A stretch of DNA of 64,000 bases from Nostoc sp. LEGE 12450. GTDB lineage: Bacteria > Cyanobacteriota > Cyanobacteriia > Cyanobacteriales > Nostocaceae. Made by a program: the position numbers and the translations under genes. The DNA lies in NCBI RefSeq assembly GCF_015206895.1, contig NZ_JADEXU010000008.1, positions 33,363 through 97,362 of the forward strand, given 5' to 3'. Below, in pieces: positions 1 to 7,919 of the stretch; the stretch's first letter is position 1, and the number at the start of each line of letters is the position of its first letter. Under the pieces are notes generated by a model. That model made no database searches, was not told the DNA's origin, and saw nothing but the letters and a program-made list of their open reading frames with translations.

Positions 1-611
1 ATATCGCAGCAATAGTTAATGAAAGCTTGATCTGTATTTCGGGGATTAAGTTGGTTACGTATTTTCAATGCGTTCTCTGCTAGTTGCTCAAATTCTTCTA
101 TTGAAAATAGCCCTTTTCGGGAAGCCCAACGACCAGAGTTAAATCCACGTCCTCGTCTTTGTTTTAATAGTTCTTGGCGAAATCTTCCTTGTTCATAAAC
201 TTGGTCGATCGCACAGTCATAATGCAAAAAGTCAAAACCAAGACTTTCTATTGCTTCGATAAATGGTTTAATATCTGCTAACACAATTTGCCGAGCATCT
301 AAGTACATAAAATAGTCTAGTGGTCCCCAAAAAGATGCGTAGCGTCTGAACCAATAGGGACCAGTAGGGGTGTAGCCTAGCTCAAATGCTTGGCCGATAG
401 CTTCCAGTCGCGAAAAAGATGAATCAGTATATACTTCAAAATTATAAGTATTACTTAATTTTAGTAGGCGATCGCACTGCTCATTAAAAGGAATCAGAAT
501 CAGGCGTAAATCTGGGTTGAATGTTCTGAAGCTGTTGAGAAAAGCGATAGTCCATTCATAAACTGCATCATTCGCTGAAAAATAGACTCCAATATTTTTA
601 GAATGAGCCAT
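1..611 (-). CDS. Glycosyltransferase-like protein, 5' part only (cut by left edge)
   Basis: The frame opens at ATG 611 and is still open at the left edge, so only about 203 N-terminal residues are visible. They start MAHSKNIGVYFSAND and include WFRRYASFWGPLDY (residues 87-100) followed by FMYLDAR (101-107). A hydrophobic strand ending in an acidic residue is what a GT-A-type nucleotide-sugar transferase shows at its metal site. The gene begins 5 bases after the stop of the GT2 gene upstream, so the two are almost certainly co-transcribed and probably translationally coupled. Family assignment is an inference from context and this one motif; the C-terminal part is outside the window. Confidence 0.6.
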   Translation of the reverse strand, partial: MAHSKNIGVYFSANDAVYEWTIAFLNSFRTFNPDLRLILIPFNEQCDRLLKLSNTYNFEVYTDSSFSRLEAIGQAFELGYTPTGPYWFRRYASFWGPLDYFMYLDARQIVLADIKPFIEAIESLGFDFLHYDCAIDQVYEQGRFRQELLKQRRGRGFNSGRWASRKGLFSIEEFEQLAENALKIRNQLNPRNTDQAFINYCCD

Positions 612-616
612 ATTAA

Positions 617-1480
617 TCAATATATTTTTCTATATTTACGTAAAGTAAGAATCCACTCACTAGGAACCATCTCGCGTATTTTACTAATGATGTTTTTTTC
701 CAACCAAAAACTTTTGTATTCATTCATAAAATACAACTCTTGTTTAAAAGATTTGCCAAAGTATCTTCTACAAATAGACCAACGCTCTTTAGTAAAGCTC
801 AATAAATCTCTAGATGCTCCTCCTGAAGCGTCAAATCTAGAAATAACTATAGGAACTTCCTGAAAGCGATAGCCAGCAACGTAAACCTTTGCGACTAAAT
901 CATGATCTGCACACCAAGTCAATAACATATCAAAGGGATATTTAACTTGTATTTCTCTTTTAACAAAAATACTTTGATGACAACTAGGTATTTCCCGCCA
1001 AATTATAGACAAATCATACGGCTGGCGTTGATATGTATGATACCCATATTTATCATTAACAACATATTCAGTTCTGCCATAAACAACATCGACTGAATTA
1101 TCAAGATATTCTGCAACGTTAGCCAGTGTATCGTCTGCAAAAAATTTATCGCCGCAATTCATAAAAATTATCCAATCCCCAGTAGCCGCTAAGGCTCCTT
1201 TGTTCATGGCATCATAAATTCCAGCATCTTTTTCGCTCACCCAATAAAATATATTTGCACTGCTTTTGTGTAGGAAATCTACTGTGCCATCCTGAGAACC
1301 ACCATCAATAATGATATATTCTACATTCTTGTATGTCTGAGAAACAATGCTGGAAAATGTTTCACGTAGTCCCTCTAAGCGATTAAAACTTACTGTAATC
1401 ACAGAAATTTTTGGATATTTTTCCTTCAAGGATTGCTCTTGAGCAGCAAAATCCTTGAATCCGTCATATTGGCTTACCAT
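617..1480 (-). CDS. Glycosyltransferase family 2 (WcaE-like)
   Basis: A 287-residue GT2 enzyme that should add one sugar to a lipid-linked glycan at the cytoplasmic face of the membrane. The N-terminal nucleotide-binding part shows ISVITVSFNRLEGLRE (residues 25-40) and IIIDGGSQDGT (56-66). The segment DAGIYDAMNKG (85-95) followed by GDWIIFMNCGD (101-111) is characteristic of WcaE/colanic-acid-type GT2 enzymes, with the NCGD strand at the DXD position. I chose ATG 1480 over the GTG at 1483 because AAGG lies six bases upstream. It belongs to the minus-strand cluster and is followed after 5 bases by the edge gene. Confidence 0.88.
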   Translation of the reverse strand: MVSQYDGFKDFAAQEQSLKEKYPKISVITVSFNRLEGLRETFSSIVSQTYKNVEYIIIDGGSQDGTVDFLHKSSANIFYWVSEKDAGIYDAMNKGALAATGDWIIFMNCGDKFFADDTLANVAEYLDNSVDVVYGRTEYVVNDKYGYHTYQRQPYDLSIIWREIPSCHQSIFVKREIQVKYPFDMLLTWCADHDLVAKVYVAGYRFQEVPIVISRFDASGGASRDLLSFTKERWSICRRYFGKSFKQELYFMNEYKSFWLEKNIISKIREMVPSEWILTLRKYRKIY

Positions 1481-1506
1481 CACAACCCTTATTTTTGGTT
1501 AAAATT

Positions 1507-2511
1507 TTACCAGTAGCAACCATTTTCAGTTCCATGAGATTGCACAAAATTATTAACCGTTGCTGGCTTTTCTGAGGGAAGGGGATGTACCCAATGTTCG
1601 TTAAATAACTCTTGATAATAAGGCCTTTCATCCCATCTTGCACCACGAATTCCAAATAAAATTTGAGTACCTCCACCAAGATGGATAGACTTTTTACCAA
1701 TATTCTTGACAAAAGCAGCTAATGGCAAACCATAGGCTCCTGCGCCGATAACAGCTATGTCAAAATCAATATTGGAAATGCGATCGCACATAAAACTAAG
1801 AGCATCAAACCATGTTGAAAACTCTACACTATTTCCTGCAATGGATTGAACTGCTGGCATGGTTTTTAATTCAAATTCTGGTAAAACTTTGCTATCGGCA
1901 AATAACAAATGTCTTTTCTTATACTGTTGTTTGATACTTTCTTCAAAAGGATATATCACTAAAACTTTTTTTCCTTCTAAAGCTGCTGACCAAGGTCGTT
2001 CATGGCGATACGGTTCTAAATCTGTTAGTGATACTCTTGTTGCATTTATTGTATTAGGTAATATTTGGCTAAATAGCTCCTCTGCTTCTAACCAAGAACC
2101 AAGCACATCAATATTTTTGATGTCACGAATCATCAATTCGCAAAAACGATTTAAATTAGTTCCGTCAGCCGGGAAAAAACCAGATAAATTTATAATTTTT
2201 TTCTTGACTGATTCATCCCACCAAAACCAACCAAAATCACTATTGATATATTTAATGCTTTTCAGAAAAAAACTTGATTTATCGATAATATTTAAATACA
2301 CCAATATAGTATCAAGTTCTGTAGAACCTAGTCTACTAATCATACAGGGTTTATCTCTCGATAAGATATCTTTTATATAATCTCCTGCATCTTGACCTTG
2401 GATATCAAAATGTATTTGGCATTTGTCTAAACTTTTATTAGAAATGCCCGGTCTTCTTCGAGAAATTAAATATCTACTTATATTCAAACAGGAACTAATT
2501 ATCGTATTCAT
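1507..2511 (-). CDS. Unknown protein, possibly a GT-D-fold glycosyltransferase
   Basis: A 334-residue soluble protein without clear signal peptide or membrane segment. Two blocks stand out: CMISRLGSTELDTILVYLN at about residues 56-74, and a glycine-rich block DIAVIGAGAYGLPLA followed by KKSIHLGGGTQILFG in the C-terminal third. The first block recalls the R(F/L)G-x-x-E motif of GT-D (DUF1792) glycosyltransferases, and the second resembles the strand-loop motifs of the same fold. It lies between two GT2 genes on the same strand, which also favours a glycan role. I do not recognise it with certainty. No strong ribosome-binding site is visible before ATG 2511. Confidence 0.6.
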   Translation of the reverse strand: MNTIISSCLNISRYLISRRRPGISNKSLDKCQIHFDIQGQDAGDYIKDILSRDKPCMISRLGSTELDTILVYLNIIDKSSFFLKSIKYINSDFGWFWWDESVKKKIINLSGFFPADGTNLNRFCELMIRDIKNIDVLGSWLEAEELFSQILPNTINATRVSLTDLEPYRHERPWSAALEGKKVLVIYPFEESIKQQYKKRHLLFADSKVLPEFELKTMPAVQSIAGNSVEFSTWFDALSFMCDRISNIDFDIAVIGAGAYGLPLAAFVKNIGKKSIHLGGGTQILFGIRGARWDERPYYQELFNEHWVHPLPSEKPATVNNFVQSHGTENGCYW

Positions 2512-2541
2512 ATAAAATTATATGTGATTTATTAATAAAAA

Positions 2542-3468
2542 CTACATAGCGGCATTCTCTAGCATTTTAATCTCTTGAAAAGCTAAATTTTTACCCTTAA
2601 TTCCTGCTTGATGGAAGGAGTATGTTTTTAAGCCATATCGTAAAAATAAATATAGCGAATATATTTTTGAGCTTTTCCAAAAAGATTGAGGCATAAGAAC
2701 GCCTCGAAAATATGCGAGGATAATTTGTGAATAAGCGAGTCCTTCCACTAAACGCAACAGATAGTCTTCTTTCAAACGATTAGCAGGTATTAAGTGAGTC
2801 AGCTTTAAGGATGCAAACAGCCCTGTACCTAAACCGATATCACAGGCTGTAAATGCTAAGTCTGAGTCTCCACAGGAGGTAAGCATTTTACCTTTGCGAT
2901 CCATACTTGCTCGTTTAGGATTTTTATGAACTAACTCACTATACTTTTGTGCAACAACTTTGCGAACACAAAGCCCAGCCCCACATGGGGTTGTTTCATA
3001 TTGCTCTGTTAAATTAGACCAGCGATCGCGCTCAAACTCTCGAATTGCCAAATTTCCTAAATAAGGTTTTGCCCAACATGGAGGCGGTACTTCAAATTCA
3101 GGTTTAATTTGTCCACCCCAAGCACCAATAAATGGAAAATCTTTACTAATCTGCCATGCGTTTTCTAAATAATCTGAATCTAAAACGTTATCATCATCAA
3201 CAAATACTATTACTCCAGCCGTAGCTTCTCGAATTCCTCTCAGCCGAGCCGCAGTCAGTCCTAGTTGTTCTTCTTGAATATGACGAGCTTGGGGATGCCA
3301 ACTTAAATCAATTTCCAAAGCTAGAGGGCGATCGCTAGCATTATCAACTAACAAAATTTCCCAAAAATCTTTAGATAATGTTTGATATTTCAACGCTTCT
3401 AAAACCCTCTCTAAATAATTCCGTCGAGGATTGTGGGCACAGATAATGATACTAAGGGGTAGTTGCAT
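2542..3468 (-). CDS. Glycosyltransferase family 2
   Basis: A 308-residue GT2 enzyme. The start LPLSIIICAHNPRRNYLERV (residues 3-22), the LLVDNASD segment (39-46) and the metal-binding FVDDDNVLDSDY (89-100) are the standard GT-A landmarks. The extended tail after residue 110 contains WSNLTEQYETTPCGAG and GDSDLAFTACDIG, typical of GT2 enzymes with a C-terminal acceptor domain. It has no membrane segments, so it probably works at the cytoplasmic side on a lipid-linked acceptor. It sits 23 bases downstream of the methyltransferase gene and 30 bases before the unknown GT-D-like gene, so one transcript is likely. Sugar specificity cannot be read from the sequence. Confidence 0.9.
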   Translation of the reverse strand: MQLPLSIIICAHNPRRNYLERVLEALKYQTLSKDFWEILLVDNASDRPLALEIDLSWHPQARHIQEEQLGLTAARLRGIREATAGVIVFVDDDNVLDSDYLENAWQISKDFPFIGAWGGQIKPEFEVPPPCWAKPYLGNLAIREFERDRWSNLTEQYETTPCGAGLCVRKVVAQKYSELVHKNPKRASMDRKGKMLTSCGDSDLAFTACDIGLGTGLFASLKLTHLIPANRLKEDYLLRLVEGLAYSQIILAYFRGVLMPQSFWKSSKIYSLYLFLRYGLKTYSFHQAGIKGKNLAFQEIKMLENAAM

Positions 3469-3491
3469 ACAAAATGACTTTGGGCTTTGTT

Positions 3492-4190
3492 TTAAAATGC
3501 TGAATGTTCAAATTCTAAACAACCTTTTTCTACTTTACGTAGCCAAAGAAGATTATCAACTTGTCCGCCAAATTTCCATTTACCACTAGCAAGAGCTTCA
3601 CCAATTGTTCTAGCTACACCTTCAAAAGCAATACAATCATGGAATGCAAGAATACCTCCTCCTACAATCCAAGGAGTTGCTTTTTCGTAATCATTTTTGG
3701 CTCCTTTGTAACTATGATCGCCGTCAATAAAAACAAGATTTAGAGGATTCTCAAGGAAATCTGAAGGTATAAGATCCTGGCTATTCTTCCTGATTAGAGT
3801 GATGCGATCGGCTACTGCTTTGGTATTATTTTTAAACTCCTTGAATGTATCTCTTTCACCCTCAGGCATAGTTTGGTTTTCCCAAGTATCAACACAAAAT
3901 AAGTGTCCGCCTTTGGGAGCTAAAGCAGCCGCAATATAACAACTAGATGCTCCTAAATAAGACCCTATTTCTAAAGCTTTTGCAGATTCTCCAAGCTCCT
4001 TAGCTAATATGTAGAGCGTATTTAGTTCACGAGCAGTCATGTGTGTGCTTATCTTTTTCTTATTTAAGCAGCTTAGTTTGCTAAGTTGCCTATTAATTGA
4101 AGAACTTTGGAAATCAGTTAGTAATTGTTCTGCTCGCCAAATCAAGTGATATGATGCCTTATAGGAAAAATCACTTATTTGTATTTTCAT
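3492..4190 (-). CDS. Class I SAM-dependent methyltransferase (Methyltransf_24/CmcI-like)
   Basis: A 232-residue methyltransferase. Motif I is EIGSYLGASS (residues 74-83); an acidic residue that should bind the ribose follows in CVDTW (D101). VFIDGDHSYKGAKNDY (153-168) and LAFHDC (181-186) are the hallmark of the Methyltransf_24 group, which includes macrocin-type sugar O-methyltransferases. It probably methylates a sugar hydroxyl of the polysaccharide, perhaps as a chain-end signal. ATG 4190 is preferred to the TTG eleven codons upstream because GGAG lies about nine bases before it. The neighbours on both sides are glycosyltransferases on the same strand. Confidence 0.85.
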   Translation of the reverse strand: MKIQISDFSYKASYHLIWRAEQLLTDFQSSSINRQLSKLSCLNKKKISTHMTARELNTLYILAKELGESAKALEIGSYLGASSCYIAAALAPKGGHLFCVDTWENQTMPEGERDTFKEFKNNTKAVADRITLIRKNSQDLIPSDFLENPLNLVFIDGDHSYKGAKNDYEKATPWIVGGGILAFHDCIAFEGVARTIGEALASGKWKFGGQVDNLLWLRKVEKGCLEFEHSAF

Positions 4191-4316
4191 TTTCTTAAAT
4201 CTCCAAAAATATGTTTTCACCAACCGATTCTAAATGAATATGAGTTAGACTCACAATGAGTAATGAAAATTCCTATTCTCTACTCTGCATTACCCGCTCG
4301 CTTCCTAGCCTATTAT

Positions 4317-6614
4317 TTAAGTAAGTTGCTCAAAAATCGCATACCCATTACGTAATTCTGGATTTTGGGTGAATACTAAATAATTGGAATCTAAAAGTAG
4401 TTTTTGGTGATTTTTATAATTTTCAAATGTATTTATATCATCCAGTAAAACAAACTTATAGTCTTCCAATTCATTGTCTAATTCCTCAATACTTATGCTT
4501 AATTGAGAGCCATCGATTAAAACAATATCAAAAAGATTAACATTGTTTTGTTCTTTAATATTTCTGATAACTTTACTAGTTTCTTTAGGTAAGTCTTCTG
4601 AAGAACTGGGCGGAATATCATAAAATTTGACAACAGACTCACTCATGAAACGCTTTTGTAACTTATTAAACTTAGGAGTAGAAATATTGATACAAAAGGC
4701 GGTTGGCTTGTTTGGGTTCTCTCTGATGCCTGTTAAAAGTGCTTCCGTAATCACCTCTCCACTAGACGCTCCAATTACTAAAGCTGTTTTGATATTTTCT
4801 TCCTTGACCATTTTGCGGATTGTCTGAAAAAATTCATCAGATTTTATAGTTGAAAATTCGTAAGGAAGGAAGTAACCAAATCTAGTTTCTAAACGAGAGA
4901 GTGGCTCACGTAGCAATGTTTTTAAATTTAAAATTAGCCACTGTTTTACCGAGGTTATATAAGATTTTAAGCTTCTAAAGTCAATCGATTTAGAAACCAA
5001 ATTAGATGATTCTATAAAACCTTTGGTTTGTTTATTTAGCAATTGAGATTTTAAATAAGCGGGATCGCTCAACAATTTAGCAAATTCAAATTGTTGACAT
5101 ATTGTAAGCATCATACAGATTTGGTTGAGCCAGTCTTGGAAGTTTCGGCTAGGCAATCGGTGAGCGCTATACTGGCATTTTAATGGGTCACTGTAGGGTA
5201 AAATGTCTCCACTTGTGAGAGTATTAATAACCCAACGAGTCCGATCTAGTTCGGGATGGCAAAGAGAGGGAAACTTATTAGCATAGTTGAAAGCATCATT
5301 TAATTTTCCTTGGCAAAGCAGAGTAATAATTAAATAAGCCCACTCTAATGGATCGGGATCTATAGCTTTTAGTAGATCGAGAGTCCATTCAATTGGCTGA
5401 ATAATCCAATAATGTGCCGTTGTTGCATTGCCTTTGTAGAGGTTACATAATGCCAGTCGGAGTTTTGGTTGTGCTTGAGAGTCTACAAAGTTTAAGCATT
5501 TGAGATACAAAGCTTCTGCTTCATCATATTTACCCGCCCAGAGTTTTTTATCTCCTTGACGCAGTAACGCTACATCTGATGCGTTCACAACAATATGTGA
5601 ATTTTTAATTGCTGATGAACTGTCTACAACGGTCAAAGGCTCAAAAGGACTTTTTTGAACAATCCTTTGATTTGGCTTCAGGGTTTTGTGTAGATGAAAC
5701 CATTGCAAAATTTGATCTCGTTGTTTCAATGTATGTTGGGAATGAACTAGTTGATAACCAGTATTAGTAATTTTCTCTAATTCTTCTCGGTTTTGAAATA
5801 GGTAATCTAGCTTATCTAATATGTTATCTTCATCAGCAAAGACGCAATTTTTCATATCAACAAAACCTGCTGCTTCAACAGTTGAATTTTTTTCTGTGAT
5901 CAAACAGGATTTAGAACCGGGAATTTCCAGAAATTTGCGAACAAATTCCCTTGCCATTGTGCCGCATGTAGGTGAAAACGAAGAAGCATTAATCATCCGA
6001 GCATACTGTTCGCCAAAAAGCATTCTTGATGTTTCTCGGTTTTGCATATATCCTAAATGCGGACAAATTAAAGTGGGATAATATTTAGCAACAAGTCTAT
6101 TAATTTTTTGTCGCCAAGGATATAGTGATGTTTGGCTACCAGTAATCAGCACTGGGATATTTTTAGGTTGATTATAGTCTCTAAATACGTCAGAATCTAT
6201 AAAATTTGGCCAGATAAATAAATTGTCAGCAATCTCTGGAAGATATTCAGCTAAAGGAATGGATATTGTAAATACTGTCTCTATTCCCCAATGTTCGATA
6301 TCAGAAAGAAAGGCTGAATGGAATCCACAAAAAGAATCTCCGTTATAGAAAGCTAATTTTGGTATTTCTGGATAATAATGAGTATTTTTAACTCGTCGTT
6401 TATCAGATGAGGCATTACCCGTTTCAAACAAAGTTAAATCTGGTTGATATTGTTCGCAAATTTGTTGGTAATCGCTTTCATCACTAATAACAATTACTTC
6501 AAAAAATTCTGATAGGCACTTAACATGTTCTTGTTTATGTACATTGTAAAATTTGGCTGAACCTTGATTATTCCATTGAAAAAAAACAAGTTTTGGTTTA
6601 TTAATGTTATTCAT
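4317..6614 (-). CDS. Glycosyltransferase / TPR-like / methyltransferase-like fusion protein
   Basis: A 765-residue multidomain protein. Residues 1 to about 325 look like a GT-B enzyme of the CgeB/Glycos_transf_1_2 type: SFSPTCGTMAREFVRKFLEI and then a donor-binding block with EKNSTVEAAGFVD and a C-terminal HTLKQRDQIL segment. The middle part (about 350-560) includes a helical repeat-like stretch, KLWAGKYDEAEALYLKCL, consistent with a TPR. The last 170 residues read ALVIGASSGEVITEALL, FDIVLIDGSQ and FVLLDDINTFENY, which fits a class I methyltransferase fold. Start ATG 6614 replaces a TTG seven codons upstream. One polypeptide may thus couple sugar transfer with chain-end modification; the catalytic state of the last domain is uncertain. 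Confidence 0.75.
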   Translation of the reverse strand: MNNINKPKLVFFQWNNQGSAKFYNVHKQEHVKCLSEFFEVIVISDESDYQQICEQYQPDLTLFETGNASSDKRRVKNTHYYPEIPKLAFYNGDSFCGFHSAFLSDIEHWGIETVFTISIPLAEYLPEIADNLFIWPNFIDSDVFRDYNQPKNIPVLITGSQTSLYPWRQKINRLVAKYYPTLICPHLGYMQNRETSRMLFGEQYARMINASSFSPTCGTMAREFVRKFLEIPGSKSCLITEKNSTVEAAGFVDMKNCVFADEDNILDKLDYLFQNREELEKITNTGYQLVHSQHTLKQRDQILQWFHLHKTLKPNQRIVQKSPFEPLTVVDSSSAIKNSHIVVNASDVALLRQGDKKLWAGKYDEAEALYLKCLNFVDSQAQPKLRLALCNLYKGNATTAHYWIIQPIEWTLDLLKAIDPDPLEWAYLIITLLCQGKLNDAFNYANKFPSLCHPELDRTRWVINTLTSGDILPYSDPLKCQYSAHRLPSRNFQDWLNQICMMLTICQQFEFAKLLSDPAYLKSQLLNKQTKGFIESSNLVSKSIDFRSLKSYITSVKQWLILNLKTLLREPLSRLETRFGYFLPYEFSTIKSDEFFQTIRKMVKEENIKTALVIGASSGEVITEALLTGIRENPNKPTAFCINISTPKFNKLQKRFMSESVVKFYDIPPSSSEDLPKETSKVIRNIKEQNNVNLFDIVLIDGSQLSISIEELDNELEDYKFVLLDDINTFENYKNHQKLLLDSNYLVFTQNPELRNGYAIFEQLT

Positions 6615-6933
6615 AAATATTTTTCTTTTATACAAATTTATTTTATCAAACAGGGATCGCTCAATTTTTCTGTATATTTTAGAATATCTTGCACACTTTT
6701 AATATTAATAATACTACTTAGTGTATTTTTTATGGCTTTGACTTTTTAGGAATAAGCGAAGCGATTGCACAAAGGTTTTAATTCATGCGATCGCTCTTTG
6801 AGCACTAATCCCAATTCTGTAAAACTCGGTAACAGATTCAACCCTTGAAACCTAGATAGAATCTGTATTGATTAATTGCGTAGCTTGCTTCTTGCTGGAG
6901 GCGACTATTGCGAATTGGTATAAACTTGTAATA
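6615..6933. other. Intergenic spacer without recognised gene
   Basis: About 320 AT-rich bases separate the fusion-protein gene from the Tat-type secreted protein gene. One HIP1-like site (GCGATCGC, near 6788) is present. Short frames here lack coding character. A promoter for the distal part of the minus-strand cluster could lie here, but I cannot point to convincing -35/-10 boxes. Confidence 0.5.
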
Positions 6934-7896
6934 CTAGAGAGCGAACGTAAACTTCTCAGATTCAAAGTTCCTTACTCGCCCCAGCCTGCCGGTTTTCACG
7001 TCTACTGTAAATACGGCATTGTTTTTTCTATTAGTATCAGCAGCAACCGCATACAATTGACCAGAAGGAGAGAAAGCCAAGTCTTTAAGATCGTTGGAAA
7101 GAGGGCGTCCTTCAAATTTCAGTGACGCCAGTCTCTTAATTTTCACCTTGCCAGTAATTAGGGCTTTCTCTTGCAAGTTGATTGAAATTAAAATTGGGAT
7201 ACCTTCTGAGCCGATCTCAGTTGCGAAAATATTTCCCTTAGCATCTTGGCAGAGGTTAGCGAATCGATGATTGGGCGGTAGTAAGGGTAGATCCAAATCG
7301 TCGCGGTCAAGAACTTGACCTGTTGTGAAATCTATCGTTCTCATACTAAAAGGCGGGATGCCCTCAGTTCCTACCAGGCACAGAAGTCGATTATTGGGAA
7401 GGTTCAGCAAACTTTCAACGGTTTGATTGGATTTCTTAAAGCCTAGTACTTTTTTCGCTTTAAATACAGGGACAGCAGCATTACCGACAGTAAAAAGCAG
7501 ATGGTTGAAAAAACCATTTCTCGTGCTAGACACAGTAGAAATTACAAGATTTCCATCTTTAAGCGCGATCGCTTTTGTAACTCGGTTCGAGCTAGCAACA
7601 TAGAAAGCTCTTGCTTTTTTCGGTACAGACAAGGGGTTGTCAACGAACAGAGATAGGCGATTGAGCTTAGAAAGAACTTTTCCCGTTGCGAATTCGGCAG
7701 TACTCAGCTCTATTGACGGAGTTTGGTCTTCCGGGTTTTGATTGTTGGGTGTACTAAGAGGCTTTACTCCATAAAGAATTTCTTGCTTGAGTTCGCTATT
7801 TTGAGCAACTGCCTTATTAGACAGACCAGCAATAACAGTGGAAGTCAAACTAGCAGCAGCCAGCTGGCCAAATTGTCGGCGTTTCAATGATGGCAT
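6934..7896 (-). CDS. Secreted protein with Tat-type signal, probable beta-propeller
   Basis: A 320-residue protein starting MPSLKRRQFGQLAAASL. The twin arginines and following residues (RRQFGQL, 6-12), a hydrophobic stretch and AVAQNS (about 29-34) make a Tat-type signal peptide, so the protein is probably exported folded. The rest alternates short hydrophobic strands with GN, DG and TG turns (KDGNLVIST, GNIFATEIGSEG, PSGQLYAVAADTN), as in beta-propellers of the quinoprotein/SMP-30 kind. No catalytic motif was recognised. It lies 23 bases downstream of the large DUF4082 protein on the same strand, so the two exported proteins are likely made together. Function unknown. Confidence 0.75.
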   Translation of the reverse strand: MPSLKRRQFGQLAAASLTSTVIAGLSNKAVAQNSELKQEILYGVKPLSTPNNQNPEDQTPSIELSTAEFATGKVLSKLNRLSLFVDNPLSVPKKARAFYVASSNRVTKAIALKDGNLVISTVSSTRNGFFNHLLFTVGNAAVPVFKAKKVLGFKKSNQTVESLLNLPNNRLLCLVGTEGIPPFSMRTIDFTTGQVLDRDDLDLPLLPPNHRFANLCQDAKGNIFATEIGSEGIPILISINLQEKALITGKVKIKRLASLKFEGRPLSNDLKDLAFSPSGQLYAVAADTNRKNNAVFTVDVKTGRLGRVRNFESEKFTFAL

Positions 7897-7919
7897 TACA
7901 ATACTCTTTGTGGGGTGCT

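Noticed and set aside
1464..1712. Minus-strand frame inside the GT2/unknown gene junction
   Set aside because: It lies in another frame over two genes with clear family motifs and has no independent start signal.
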